This document shows positions 1-7,182 of a stretch of DNA of 11,903 bases, one piece after another (the first letter of the stretch is position 1; the number at the start of each line of letters is the position of its first letter). Both the position numbers and the translations under genes were made by a program. The DNA comes from Gemmatimonas phototrophica (GTDB lineage: Bacteria > Gemmatimonadota > Gemmatimonadetes > Longimicrobiales > Gaopeijiaceae): positions 1-11,903 of the forward strand of contig CAMCNM010000034.1 of assembly GCA_945876015.1 (NCBI GenBank), in the 5' to 3' direction. The notes below the pieces were generated by a model. The model saw only the letters and a list, made by a program, of their open reading frames with translations, was not told the DNA's origin and searched no databases.

Positions 1-1176
1 CTTCGTAAGCCGTTGGCCAAGAAGAAGGCCTCGGCTGGGAAGGTCGTAGGCAAGCCCGCCAGGAAGACCGCGCCGAAGGCGAAGCCGGCCGTCAAGAAGG
101 CGCCCCCGAAGGCAGCTCCCAAGAAGAAGCCGGCTCCGAAGCTGGCGCCGGCGGCGACGAAACCAGCATCACCGGCGCCCAGGAAGCCCGCTCCGGCTCC
201 GGCTCCGAAGAAGCCCGCTCCGGCTCCGGCTCCGAAGAAGCCGGCTTCGGCTCCGGCTCCGAAGAAGCCGGCTTCGGCTCCGGCTCCGAAGAAGCCGGCT
301 TCGGCTCCGGCTCCGAAGAAGCCGGCTTCGGCTCCGGCTCCGAAGAAGCCGGCTCCCGCCCCGGCTCCGAAGAAGCCGGCTCCCGCCCCGGCTCCGAAGA
401 AGCCGGCTCCGGCTCCGAAGAAGCCCGCTCCGGCTCCGGCTCCGAAGAAGCCGGCTCCCGCCCCGGCTCCGAAGAAGCCGACTCCCGCTCCGGCTCCGAC
501 GAAGCCGGCCCCGGCTTCGGCCCCGAAGACGCCGGCGAGCAAGGAGCCCGCGAAGTCTGCGCCGAAGGTCGAGAAGCCGAGTCCCGAGCCGGCCGACGAG
601 CTGGTGGGTGGGCCGCTTCCGCGTCCGCTTCCCCCCGGCCGGTCTTCTCCGATCGGAGTGTCGGCCACGATCGAGGACGACGACGAGGAGGCCCAGCCCA
701 TCCGTCCCGTCCGTCCGCCGCGGCCGCCGCTTCCGCCGTCGCCGCGCGCGAAGCCGTTGGTCGGGCCGCCCCCTCCGGGCCCAAAGCCGGTCGCGAAGGC
801 CGTCATGCGTCCCGGCGCTCCGGCCGAACCGCTCGGGGATGCGCTGCCGCTCCCCGACGAGAAGACGCAGCTGAAGCGTTGGTACGCGACCGCGCAGATC
901 CCTTCGCCGATGGGCGGATTCCTCGAGCCGCTCCGCGTCCGCAGCGAGGACGATGGATCGGGCATGGTCATCTTCGAGTGCAGCGCGTCGGCGATGCGCT
1001 TCGAGATGACCATTCCCGCGGCGACCCGCGGCGAGAAGAAGGCGGTCAAGGACCACCAGGATGCGGGCGAGGATCCGAACTGCCCACGCCATCATCCGCT
1101 CCAGCGGCTGAACCGGGTGGGCCCATATCTAGTGTGTCCAATGTGCGGAGTACGCTACGGGAAGGTGTTGGCCTGA
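1..1176 (+). CDS. Lys/Pro/Ala-rich repeat protein with C-terminal CxxH/CxxC motif (probably 5' partial)
   Basis: No named family recognised. From the first possible start (TTG at 13) it is 387 aa. The frame is open to base 1 and reads the same K/P/A-rich composition there, with no visible Shine-Dalgarno, so the true start may lie outside the window. Residues 1 to about 195 are low complexity, resembling histone-H1 tails or AlgP-like bacterial proteins, and include about 13 nonapeptide repeats of type KKPAxAPAP. An acidic patch (EDDDEE) and a proline-rich linker follow. The last ~100 residues look folded: aromatic/hydrophobic spacing, then C357-x2-H360 and C375-x2-C378, a likely zinc-ribbon-like site. 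The basic tail could bind nucleic acid or another polyanion; this is inference. A 90-base gap separates it from the TPR gene, and I see no convincing promoter in that gap. The coding frame is clear; the function is not. Confidence 0.72.
   Translation, partial: LRKPLAKKKASAGKVVGKPARKTAPKAKPAVKKAPPKAAPKKKPAPKLAPAATKPASPAPRKPAPAPAPKKPAPAPAPKKPASAPAPKKPASAPAPKKPASAPAPKKPASAPAPKKPAPAPAPKKPAPAPAPKKPAPAPKKPAPAPAPKKPAPAPAPKKPTPAPAPTKPAPASAPKTPASKEPAKSAPKVEKPSPEPADELVGGPLPRPLPPGRSSPIGVSATIEDDDEEAQPIRPVRPPRPPLPPSPRAKPLVGPPPPGPKPVAKAVMRPGAPAEPLGDALPLPDEKTQLKRWYATAQIPSPMGGFLEPLRVRSEDDGSGMVIFECSASAMRFEMTIPAATRGEKKAVKDHQDAGEDPNCPRHHPLQRLNRVGPYLVCPMCGVRYGKVLA
181..540 (+). repeat. 27-bp in-frame tandem repeat (nonapeptide KKPAxAPAP)
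   Basis: Direct reading gives 27-base units at 181, 208, 235, 262, 289, 316, 343 and 370, then a 21-base short unit at 397, and 27-base units at 418, 445, 472 and 499, decaying by 526-540. The four units from 235 to 342 are identical at the base level and encode Ala-Ser. The units at 343, 370 and 445 share a second version, and those at 208 and 418 share a third. Unit length is a multiple of three, so gain or loss of a unit keeps the frame. The identical and interspersed versions suggest slippage or unequal exchange. Confidence 0.93.
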
Positions 1177-1266
1177 AAAAGACAGTGGTATCGGTCAGAC
1201 CAGTTCATTAGATTTGGGCCGACCCACCTCGCACCGCCTTCCCGATAGCTTGGAGGTCCCCCCCCG

Positions 1267-2373
1267 ATGCCAGAGCGGTTCCTCAGCGCAGAGGAATACG
1301 ACGAGCAGGCGCACAAGCTCTACAACGACGGTGACTACGACGGGGCCCTCGAGATGCTCAAAGAGGGCCTTTCTCTTTATCCCAACGCGGTCGAGCTGTA
1401 CGTCGGACTGGGCTACGCGCGCCTGGCGCGCGAAGAGTTCGCCTGGGCGCGCACGTCGTTCGAGCGGGCGCTCGTGCTCGACCCCGCGCACGAGGACGCG
1501 CTGGTCGGAATGGGCGAGACGCTGCTGAGGTTCGGCGAGCGCGATCAGGCGCTCCACCTTTTCGGCCAGGTGGCCGCGATGGGCTACGACGACGACGTCG
1601 AGCTCATGCTGACGATGGGCCGCGCTCTGTATCGCGAAGCGATGTACTCGGAGTGCCGTGACGTGTTCGCGGAGGCCGCCGCCGCCCGCCCCGAGAACGC
1701 CGAGGCCGCCGCTTCACTCGGGTACGCGCTGCATCGGCTGGGTGACGAGGTCGGAGCCGCCCGACAGATCCGGCGATCCCTTCGCCTCGACCCGGACCTG
1801 CACGAGGCGCGGGTCTATCTCGGACATCTGCTCTACGATCGGGGCGATTGGGAGGGTGCGCTGCGCGAGTTCGAGCGGGTTCCGCCGATGGAGCATTGGG
1901 ACGCGCTCGCGGTGTGGCGGTTGGTCGAGCTCAAGCGCGCGCTCTGGCAGATCGAGGAGGGCGACCCGCGGCTCGCTCCCTGGGCGAGCAGGCTCAAGGA
2001 GATCGAGTCGGTCTCTGATCCGGTGGACCGACTCCTTTCCGAGGTGGAGTCCCAGTTCAACGGCGGACCCGCGCATCAGGTCTTCGACCCGAGCCAGCTC
2101 GAGCTGTTCGAGCGCGCGCAGGGAGCCGTGGAAGAGATCGCTCTCCATCAGATCCGACTCCCGGACGGCTACGTCTTCCGGGGCACCTGGCACGAGATCG
2201 TCCGACAGATGAGGGACCACGCCGGCTTCAGCCACGAGACGCTGGCTCACTACATGAGGCGTCTGGCCGAGCGGTGGCACGAGGAGCGGGGAGTCGAGAT
2301 CCCGTTCAAGGAGCCGGAGGGTTTCCTCCAGGCGGCCATTCGCGAGCGGCTCATCGCCCTGGAGGATGAATAG
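1267..2373 (+). CDS. Tetratricopeptide-repeat protein with unrecognised C-terminal domain
   Basis: 368 aa, starting at the ATG 10 bases after GGAGG (1252-1256). Residues ~7-206 form about six TPR units of ~34 residues with the usual pattern of small residues and aromatics (for example GDYDGALEML, ALVLDPAHEDALVGMGE, LGYALHRLGDEVGAARQ, GDWEGALREFERV). This predicts an alpha-helical protein-protein interaction scaffold. Residues ~235-368 are not TPR-like: they are charged, contain WHEIVRQMRDHAGFSHETL, and end in a helical tail; I do not recognise this domain. There is no signal peptide or membrane segment, so it is likely cytoplasmic. Its stop is followed after one base by the ATG of the zinc-ribbon gene, implying one transcript and translational coupling. 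The TPR call is firm; the partner is unknown, though the downstream protein is the obvious candidate. Confidence 0.9.
   Translation: MPERFLSAEEYDEQAHKLYNDGDYDGALEMLKEGLSLYPNAVELYVGLGYARLAREEFAWARTSFERALVLDPAHEDALVGMGETLLRFGERDQALHLFGQVAAMGYDDDVELMLTMGRALYREAMYSECRDVFAEAAAARPENAEAAASLGYALHRLGDEVGAARQIRRSLRLDPDLHEARVYLGHLLYDRGDWEGALREFERVPPMEHWDALAVWRLVELKRALWQIEEGDPRLAPWASRLKEIESVSDPVDRLLSEVESQFNGGPAHQVFDPSQLELFERAQGAVEEIALHQIRLPDGYVFRGTWHEIVRQMRDHAGFSHETLAHYMRRLAERWHEERGVEIPFKEPEGFLQAAIRERLIALEDE
2361..2365 (+). promoter_or_regulatory. Ribosome binding site deciding the start of the zinc-ribbon gene
   Basis: GGAGG lies inside the end of the TPR gene. It directly abuts the ATG at 2366, too close for initiation, but is 9 bases from the ATG at 2375, which is why I start the next gene at 2375. 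Confidence 0.6.
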
Positions 2374-2374
2374 C

Positions 2375-3241
2375 ATGGAATCCACCATGATGGGTCCGGT
2401 CGCTCGCTTCCACCGCGCGTTGGTCGAGGAGATCCTCCGCTCGCGGCCGAGCTATCTGAGCGAGCCCTTCACAGTCGCCGAGATCTACCAGAACCTCGTG
2501 CCGTACCGCACGCACCGGGACCGCATCGGCGTGGAGATGAACGGCGACTACGAGGACGCGCTGCTCCGGCTGCTCGCGGGCGAGGGCGAGTATCTGGTGC
2601 TGGAGTCCGAGCACGCCGTGCGTGAGATCAGGGACGAGCTGGGATCGTCCAACCCGAACACGGGCCTGTATCGCGCGTACGCGGCCGCGGACGTGCGCCT
2701 GAATCCGCTCCTCATGCCGCGCGACCTCCCCGATCCGGTGCGCGGACCGGCGGTGGGACAGGCGGCCGCTCCGGTCCTGACGGTGATGACCGGTGGGCTG
2801 GACGCGATTCTCTCGACTGCCGAGGATCCGTTCCCCAGGCAGGGAAGGGTAGTGATGCACGAGTCCGGTCTCACGGCCACGCCCATTCAGCCGAGCGCGG
2901 GCCCACAGGCGGCCGCTTCGGAGCCGCCGGCCAGGCCCGCCACACCCGGGGCGACGCCGAAAGCGTCGGTTTCCCAGACGCCGCCGAAGACCTCCTCGTC
3001 CCAGCCTGCTAAGCCGGCCCAACCGAAGGGTTCGGCTTCGACACCCACTCCCGCGCGCGGTGGCCCGCCGTCTGCTTGTGTCTGGTGTCGCGAGCCGCTG
3101 CCCGACCGCGAAAAGCTCAATTTCTGTCCCTTCTGCGGCGCGGACATGCATACGGCTCCGTGCTCGAACTGCGGCGAGGAGCTCGAGGTCGAATGGCGGT
3201 TCTGCGTGGCGTGCGGGACGTCGGTCGGGGAGCGCGGCTGA
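2375..3241 (+). CDS. Double zinc-ribbon protein with conserved-looking N-terminal domain
   Basis: 288 aa from ATG 2375; the in-frame ATG at 2366 would add three residues and overlap the TPR stop. Residues ~8-115 are a folded helical domain rich in charged and aromatic residues (FHRALVEEI, PFTVAEIYQNLVPYRTHRD, NGDYEDALLRLLAGEGEYL); I cannot assign it to a named family. Residues ~170-232 are a Pro/Ala/Ser linker. The C-terminus has four CxxC knuckles (C235/C238, C251/C254, C263/C266, C277/C280), the pattern of two tandem zinc ribbons as in DZANK/zinc-ribbon proteins that mediate protein or nucleic-acid contacts. It has no signal peptide, and eight cysteines in zinc knuckles favour the cytoplasm. 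It is coupled to the TPR gene upstream, and its 3' end overlaps the lipoprotein gene by 49 bases. The zinc ribbons are clear from sequence; the role is unknown. Confidence 0.88.
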   Translation: MESTMMGPVARFHRALVEEILRSRPSYLSEPFTVAEIYQNLVPYRTHRDRIGVEMNGDYEDALLRLLAGEGEYLVLESEHAVREIRDELGSSNPNTGLYRAYAAADVRLNPLLMPRDLPDPVRGPAVGQAAAPVLTVMTGGLDAILSTAEDPFPRQGRVVMHESGLTATPIQPSAGPQAAASEPPARPATPGATPKASVSQTPPKTSSSQPAKPAQPKGSASTPTPARGGPPSACVWCREPLPDREKLNFCPFCGADMHTAPCSNCGEELEVEWRFCVACGTSVGERG

Positions 3242-3708
3242 CCGATCGATCCGGGCTCGGGCTTCGGCCGGGCCTCATCCTTCTCACGCTGCTGGGACTG
3301 GTCGCCGCGTGCGAGCGGCCCGATCCCAGACTCCGTCCGGAGCAGCTCCTCCGGGATTCGCTCGGCCTGGGCGACGACGACCGCGTCCACCGAGTTCGAC
3401 TCGTCAGCGAGGGCAACCGTGAGAGCCCAGACCCCGCCAGCCTGGTGATCCGGCCCGGGGATTACGTCCAGTTCGTGAGCGGCGACCAGCGCGTCCATGT
3501 GGTCTCGTTCCCGCCGGGCGGGCTCGCGCCCCCGGCTGCCGAGTTCCTGCGCACGACCGGGCAGCTCTCCAGTCCCCCGCTCCTCGTGGCCGATGCCCGT
3601 TTCGTGGTCACCTTCGCGGACGCTCCTCCCGGCCTCTACCCGTTCCTGGTGGTGGGCAACGGGACCCAGGCCCCGGGGACCATCGAGGTCGGCGAGGCCA
3701 AGCGCTGA
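3193..3708 (+). CDS. Predicted lipoprotein with cupredoxin-like domain lacking copper ligands
   Basis: 171 aa from ATG 3193, chosen because GAGG (3185-3188) precedes it and it gives a basic N-region, a hydrophobic stretch (LILLTLLGLVAAC) and a lipobox VAA-C40, suggesting a lipid-anchored exported protein. Its first 49 bases overlap the zinc-ribbon gene in another frame. The frame extends to 3076 and the long N-region leaves some doubt; GTG 3211 is an alternative. Residues ~84-166 look like a plastocyanin/cupredoxin beta-sandwich: IRPGDYVQFVSGDQRVHVVSF, then a PPGLYPF strand and a closing APGTIEV strand. Copper-binding family members have Cys and His after the PGxYxF strand; here those places read Val and Asn, and only H102 remains of the usual ligands. 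It may therefore be a structural or other binding domain, not an electron carrier. The fold assignment is moderate; ligand loss is read directly but depends on the alignment. Confidence 0.75.
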   Translation: MAVLRGVRDVGRGARLTDRSGLGLRPGLILLTLLGLVAACERPDPRLRPEQLLRDSLGLGDDDRVHRVRLVSEGNRESPDPASLVIRPGDYVQFVSGDQRVHVVSFPPGGLAPPAAEFLRTTGQLSSPPLLVADARFVVTFADAPPGLYPFLVVGNGTQAPGTIEVGEAKR

Positions 3709-3753
3709 GGACATCGGCTTTCTAGCCCGGTCCCACCTGCTGGACGTATACTC

Positions 3754-3766
3754 CCGCGCTTCGCGG
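3754..3766. other. GC hairpin in the lipoprotein-pilT spacer
   Basis: CCGCG, a three-base loop (CTT), then CGCGG: a perfect 5-bp stem 46 bases after the lipoprotein stop. No T-run follows, so it is not a classical intrinsic terminator. The spacer 3709-3782 shows nothing else and no start codon in the frame of the ATPase fragment. Confidence 0.35.
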
Positions 3767-3782
3767 TTGGGAGCTGCGGGCA

Positions 3783-4313
3783 AGCTTCGCCAACGCGCTG
3801 CGGGCCGCGCTGCGCGAGGACCCGGACGTGATCATGGTGGGGGAGATGCGCGATCAGGAGACGATCGAGCTCGGGATCACCGCGGCCGAGACCGGCCACC
3901 TCGTGTTCGACACACTGCACACGAGCTCGGCGCCCAAAACGGTAGACCGCATCATCGACGTCTTCCCGGCGGACCAGCAGGAGCAGATCCGCTCGATGCT
4001 CGCGGAGTCCTTGAAGGGCGTCGTCTCCCAGGTGCTGATGCGCAAGAAGGATGGCAAGGGACGGCTGGCCGCCCATGAGATCATGGTCGGCACCTCGGCG
4101 ATCTCGAACCTCATCCGCGAGAACAAGATCCATCAGATCCCCTCCATGATCCAGACCGGCAAGAAGGACGGCATGCAGCTCCTCGATCAGCACATCCTCG
4201 AGTACCTGATGAGCAATCAGATCGAGCCGGTCGAGGCCTCCATGAAGTGCAACAACAAGACCGCGTTCCGGCAGTACCTGAAAGAAAAGCCGCCCGACAA
4301 CGAGTTCGCCTGA
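3783..4313 (+). pseudogene. pilT: Truncated PilT-type pilus retraction ATPase (C-terminal half only)
   Basis: PilT is the hexameric cytoplasmic ATPase that retracts type IV pili, usually about 350 aa. PilT-like sequence begins at 3783 ([15 protein letters not shown]) and runs to the stop. Retained are Walker B (VIMVGEMRD), the His-box region ([15 protein letters not shown]) and AISNLIRE, matching PilT's AIRNLIRE retraction motif. The N-terminal PAS-like domain, Walker A and Asp box are missing: the frame meets a stop at 3723-3725, with no PilT-like sequence between. The first start codon in frame is GTG 3828, inside Walker B, so a translated product would be ~161 aa and could not bind ATP in the usual way. 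A 5-base gap leads to the M16 gene. It is either a remnant after deletion or rearrangement, or an assembly join. Identity as PilT/PilU family is firm; the functional state is almost certainly broken as read. Confidence 0.85.
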
Positions 4314-4318
4314 TCGGT

Positions 4319-5683
4319 ATGAGTTTCCGCACCCTCGCCCTGGCCGGCGTCTGCCTTGCGCACGCGCTGCCGCTCGCGGCCACGCAGGACCTCCCCCAGC
4401 TCGCGTACGAGAAATTCACGCTGCCGAATGGCCTCCAGGTCATTCTGCACGAGGACAGGTCCGTACCGCTGGTCGCCGTCAACGTGTGGTATCACGTCGG
4501 CTCGGCCGACGAGCTTCCCGGGCGCACGGGCTTCGCCCACCTGTTCGAGCACGTGATGTTCATGGGGTCCGAGAACGTGCCGGTCGGGCAGTTCGACGTG
4601 TGGATGGAATCCGCGGGTGGCTCGAGCAACGGCTCCACCACCGAAGACCGCACGAACTACTACGAGGACGTGCCCTCGAACGCGCTGCCCCTCACGCTGT
4701 GGCTCGAGGCGGACCGCATGGGGTGGCTCCTCCCGACGCTGGATCAGGAGAAGCTCGATCTGCAGCGCGAGGTGGTGAAGAACGAACGGCTGGAGAACTT
4801 CGACAACCGTCCCTACGGTCGCGCGACCGAGACGATCCTGGCGGCGCTCTTTCCGTCGGATCATCCGTATTCCTGGACCGTGATCGGCTCGATGGACGAC
4901 CTTTCCGCCGCGTCCCTCGACGACGTGAAGGCGTTCTTCCGCAAGTGGTACGCGCCCAACAACGCGACGCTCGTGATCGCGGGTGACTTCGAGCGCGACG
5001 AGACGAAGGCGTGGGTCGAGAAGTACTTCGGCGCCATCCCGCGCGGGCCGGCGATCGAGCGGCGGGCCAGCGTCCCGGCGCCGCGCATCCAGCGCGACAC
5101 GTTCCTCCTGCTGGAGGACCGCGTCCAGCTGCCGCGCGTCTACTACGCGTGGGGGTCGCCCAAGGCGTTTGCGCCGGGCGACGCCGAGTTCGACCTGATC
5201 CGGCAGATCCTGGTCGGCGGAAAGGATTCCAGGCTCTACAAGCGCCTGGTCTACGACCTCCAGATCGCCGCCGACGTGAGCGGATTCCAGTCGGGGCAGA
5301 GACTCGACGGGATCTTTCAGCTCCAGTTCACCGCGAAGCCCGGCCACGAGCCCACCGAGCTGGCCGCGGTCGTGGACGAGGAGATCGCCCGCCTGGTCGC
5401 CGGGGGCGTGACGGACCGCGAGCTCGAGGCGGCGCGGAACGGCTACATGGCGCGGCTGCTCGATCGTATGTCCAGCGTGAACGGCAAATCCGAGGAGCTG
5501 GCCTACTACGACTACTTCCTCGGCGAGCCCAACTCGCTCCGCGCCGACGCCGACCGCTATCTGCGCGTGAAGCCCGCGGACCTGCAGAACCTCGCGCGCG
5601 TCCTGTTCGCCAGGCCCAAGGTCGTCCTCACGGTCGTCCCCGAGGGCGACACCTCGTTGCTCGTGCCCGGAGGCCGGCGATGA
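4319..5683 (+). CDS. Secreted M16 (pitrilysin-family) zinc peptidase, catalytic subunit type
   Basis: 454 aa from ATG 4319. That start gives a clean Sec signal peptide (hydrophobic core to LPLAATQ, cleavage near residue 23); the frame runs back to 4247 but that extension lies inside pilT. The inverted zinc motif HLFEH is at 74-78 (ligands H74 and H78, general base E77), and E151 in QREVVKNE is at the right distance to be the third ligand, so the N-terminal M16 domain looks active. The second M16 domain covers roughly 240-440 (YYAWGSPKAFAPGDAEFDLI, then LVGGKDSRLYKRLV). Length is normal for a single M16B subunit. Known relatives degrade short or unfolded peptides in a closed chamber; the location is probably periplasmic. 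No strong Shine-Dalgarno is visible, so it may depend on upstream translation. It overlaps the next M16 gene by four bases. Confidence 0.93.
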   Translation: MSFRTLALAGVCLAHALPLAATQDLPQLAYEKFTLPNGLQVILHEDRSVPLVAVNVWYHVGSADELPGRTGFAHLFEHVMFMGSENVPVGQFDVWMESAGGSSNGSTTEDRTNYYEDVPSNALPLTLWLEADRMGWLLPTLDQEKLDLQREVVKNERLENFDNRPYGRATETILAALFPSDHPYSWTVIGSMDDLSAASLDDVKAFFRKWYAPNNATLVIAGDFERDETKAWVEKYFGAIPRGPAIERRASVPAPRIQRDTFLLLEDRVQLPRVYYAWGSPKAFAPGDAEFDLIRQILVGGKDSRLYKRLVYDLQIAADVSGFQSGQRLDGIFQLQFTAKPGHEPTELAAVVDEEIARLVAGGVTDRELEAARNGYMARLLDRMSSVNGKSEELAYYDYFLGEPNSLRADADRYLRVKPADLQNLARVLFARPKVVLTVVPEGDTSLLVPGGRR

Positions 5684-7128
5684 GAGCCTGGGTCGCGCGG
5701 CTCGCCGCGCTCGTTGTCCTCGGCGGCGCCCAGCCAGTCGGCGCCCAGGCACCGTCCGGCAACCCGGTGACGCAGCCGCCCGTGCTCGGTCCGGTCAAGC
5801 CGCTCACCCTTCCCACCGTGCTCGAGCGCCGGCTCTCGAATGGCCTGCGCATCCTGATCGTCGAGCAGCACGAGCTCCCGGTCGTCGATCTGGTGCTGGT
5901 CGTCCGCACCGGCAGCGAGTCGGACCCGGCGGGCAAGGAAGGCCTGGCGACGCTGGTCGGAACCCTGCTCGACGAGGGCACCACCGGACGCTCGTCGCTC
6001 CAGATCGCCGAGCAGATCTCCTTTCTCGGCATCTCGCTGGCGACCACCGCCGGTCTCGACGCTTCGCGCGTCACGCTGCACGCGCCGGTCGCGCAGCTCG
6101 ACAGCGCGCTCGCGCTCATGGCCGACGTAACGCTCCGGCCGTCCTTCCCCGGGAACGAGGTCGAGCGGCTCCGACAGGAGCGCTTGACGCAGCTGCTGCA
6201 GATCAGGGACCGGGGTCCCGCGATGGCTGATCAGGCGTACATGGCGATCCTGTACGGCCCCGATCATCCCTACGGCCACGCGACGTTCGGCAACGAGGCG
6301 TCGGTCGCGTCCATCACCCGTGACGACGTTCTGCGGTTCTACCAGACGTACTACCGGCCCAACGACGCGGCCCTGGTCGTGGTCGGGGACGTTCGGCCGG
6401 ACGACATCCAGCGGCGGCTCGAGCGGTCGCTCGGTGGGTGGCAGGCCGCGCCCGTGCCGGAGATCGGGTTTCCCCCGGCGCCCGTGACGCGCGCGCCGAC
6501 CGTCTATCTGATCGACACGCCACGCGCCGCGCAGTCTTCGGTCCGTATGGGCACGATCGGGGTGGCGCGCTCGACGCAGGATTTCTTCCCCATCCAGGTG
6601 ATGAACACGGTGCTGGGCGGCGCGTTCACCAGCCGGCTGAACCAGAACCTGCGCGAGACGCGGGGCTACACCTACGGCGCCACCACCGGGTTCGACATGC
6701 GGAAGAGCCCGGGACCGTTCACGGCCAGCGCCGAAATCGTCACCGAGAAGAGCGACTCGGCGCTGATCGAGTTCATCAAGGAGCTGCGCGGGATCCGCGA
6801 GCCGGTCCCCCAGGCCGAGCTGGACAAGGCGAAGAGCTACGTGCAGCTCAGCCTCCCGGCTGCCATGGAGACGACGTTCGGAATCGCCGCGCGCCTCGCC
6901 GCGATCGCGCTCTACGACCTGCCGCTCGATTTCCTTAACACCTACTCTCAACGGATCTCGGCGGTTACCCAGGCGGACGTCCAGCGGGTCGCCCGCCAGT
7001 ACGTGCGCCCCGACGAGATGAACGTCGTCGTGGTGGGGGACCTGGCCGAGATCGAGGCGGGCATCCGCGCCCTGGGCGTGGGCAGCGTGGTCGTCGCGGA
7101 CCCGACGGGACGACCGCTCGTTCGCTGA
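5680..7128 (+). CDS. Secreted M16-family protein without the zinc motif (non-catalytic partner)
   Basis: 482 aa. It starts at ATG 5680 in an ATGA overlap with the preceding stop; GGAGG at 5669-5673 is six bases upstream. A signal peptide spans residues 1 to ~24 (hydrophobic ARLAALVVLGGAQPVGAQA). The N-terminal M16 fold is recognisable (LSNGLRILIVEQHELPVVDL, then EGLATLVGTLLDEGT), but the place of HxxEH reads TLVGT at 91-95, so all zinc ligands and the general base there are lost. The C-terminal domain keeps the R...Y motif (R328, Y332 within ETRGYTYG), which in M16B pairs helps bind substrate in the partner's site. This matches the known active/inactive subunit arrangement of mitochondrial processing peptidase and bacterial M16B heterodimers. 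Tight overlap with the catalytic gene supports 1:1 production. The first bases of the long open frame upstream of 5680 are only a shadow of the preceding gene. Confidence 0.93.
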   Translation: MRAWVARLAALVVLGGAQPVGAQAPSGNPVTQPPVLGPVKPLTLPTVLERRLSNGLRILIVEQHELPVVDLVLVVRTGSESDPAGKEGLATLVGTLLDEGTTGRSSLQIAEQISFLGISLATTAGLDASRVTLHAPVAQLDSALALMADVTLRPSFPGNEVERLRQERLTQLLQIRDRGPAMADQAYMAILYGPDHPYGHATFGNEASVASITRDDVLRFYQTYYRPNDAALVVVGDVRPDDIQRRLERSLGGWQAAPVPEIGFPPAPVTRAPTVYLIDTPRAAQSSVRMGTIGVARSTQDFFPIQVMNTVLGGAFTSRLNQNLRETRGYTYGATTGFDMRKSPGPFTASAEIVTEKSDSALIEFIKELRGIREPVPQAELDKAKSYVQLSLPAAMETTFGIAARLAAIALYDLPLDFLNTYSQRISAVTQADVQRVARQYVRPDEMNVVVVGDLAEIEAGIRALGVGSVVVADPTGRPLVR

Positions 7129-7149
7129 ACCCGCGGGGGCGCCCCGGGT
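7129..7149. other. GC-rich hairpin between the M16 pair and the thiolase gene
   Basis: ACCC and GGGT at 7129-7132 and 7146-7149 enclose GGGG and CCCC (7135-7138 and 7142-7145) with a 2-base bulge and a GCG loop: an 8-bp stem directly after the M16 stop. There is no T-run, so termination is uncertain; it may mark the boundary between transcription units. Confidence 0.4.
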
Positions 7150-7182
7150 AGGGCTGGGCAGGGGATGGATCGCCCGCACCAC

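Noticed and set aside
181..540. Possible CRISPR array
   Set aside because: The repeats are directly abutting with no spacers and lie in frame within a coding region.
92..1095. Long - strand open frames opposite the repeat gene, giving Ser/Glu/Pro or Arg/Ser-rich repeats
   Set aside because: They are mirror frames of the 27-bp coding repeat in GC-rich DNA, with no start signal and no folded domain; the + strand frame ends in a patterned domain and is the better gene.
3782..3787. HindIII site (AAGCTT) exactly at the start of PilT homology, suggesting a cloning join
   Set aside because: A six-base site occurs often by chance and nothing else points to vector or ligation; kept only as a curiosity for the junction check.
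5011..5679. Upstream extension of the second M16 gene to 5011
   Set aside because: This part overlaps the first M16 gene in another frame and reads as Arg/Ala/Gly-rich low complexity; the signal peptide and Shine-Dalgarno place the start at 5680.
4217..5752. 511-codon - strand open frame across the M16 gene
   Set aside because: It is antisense to a gene with a signal peptide and the HLFEH catalytic motif; its translation is Arg/Gly/Val-rich with no recognisable domain.
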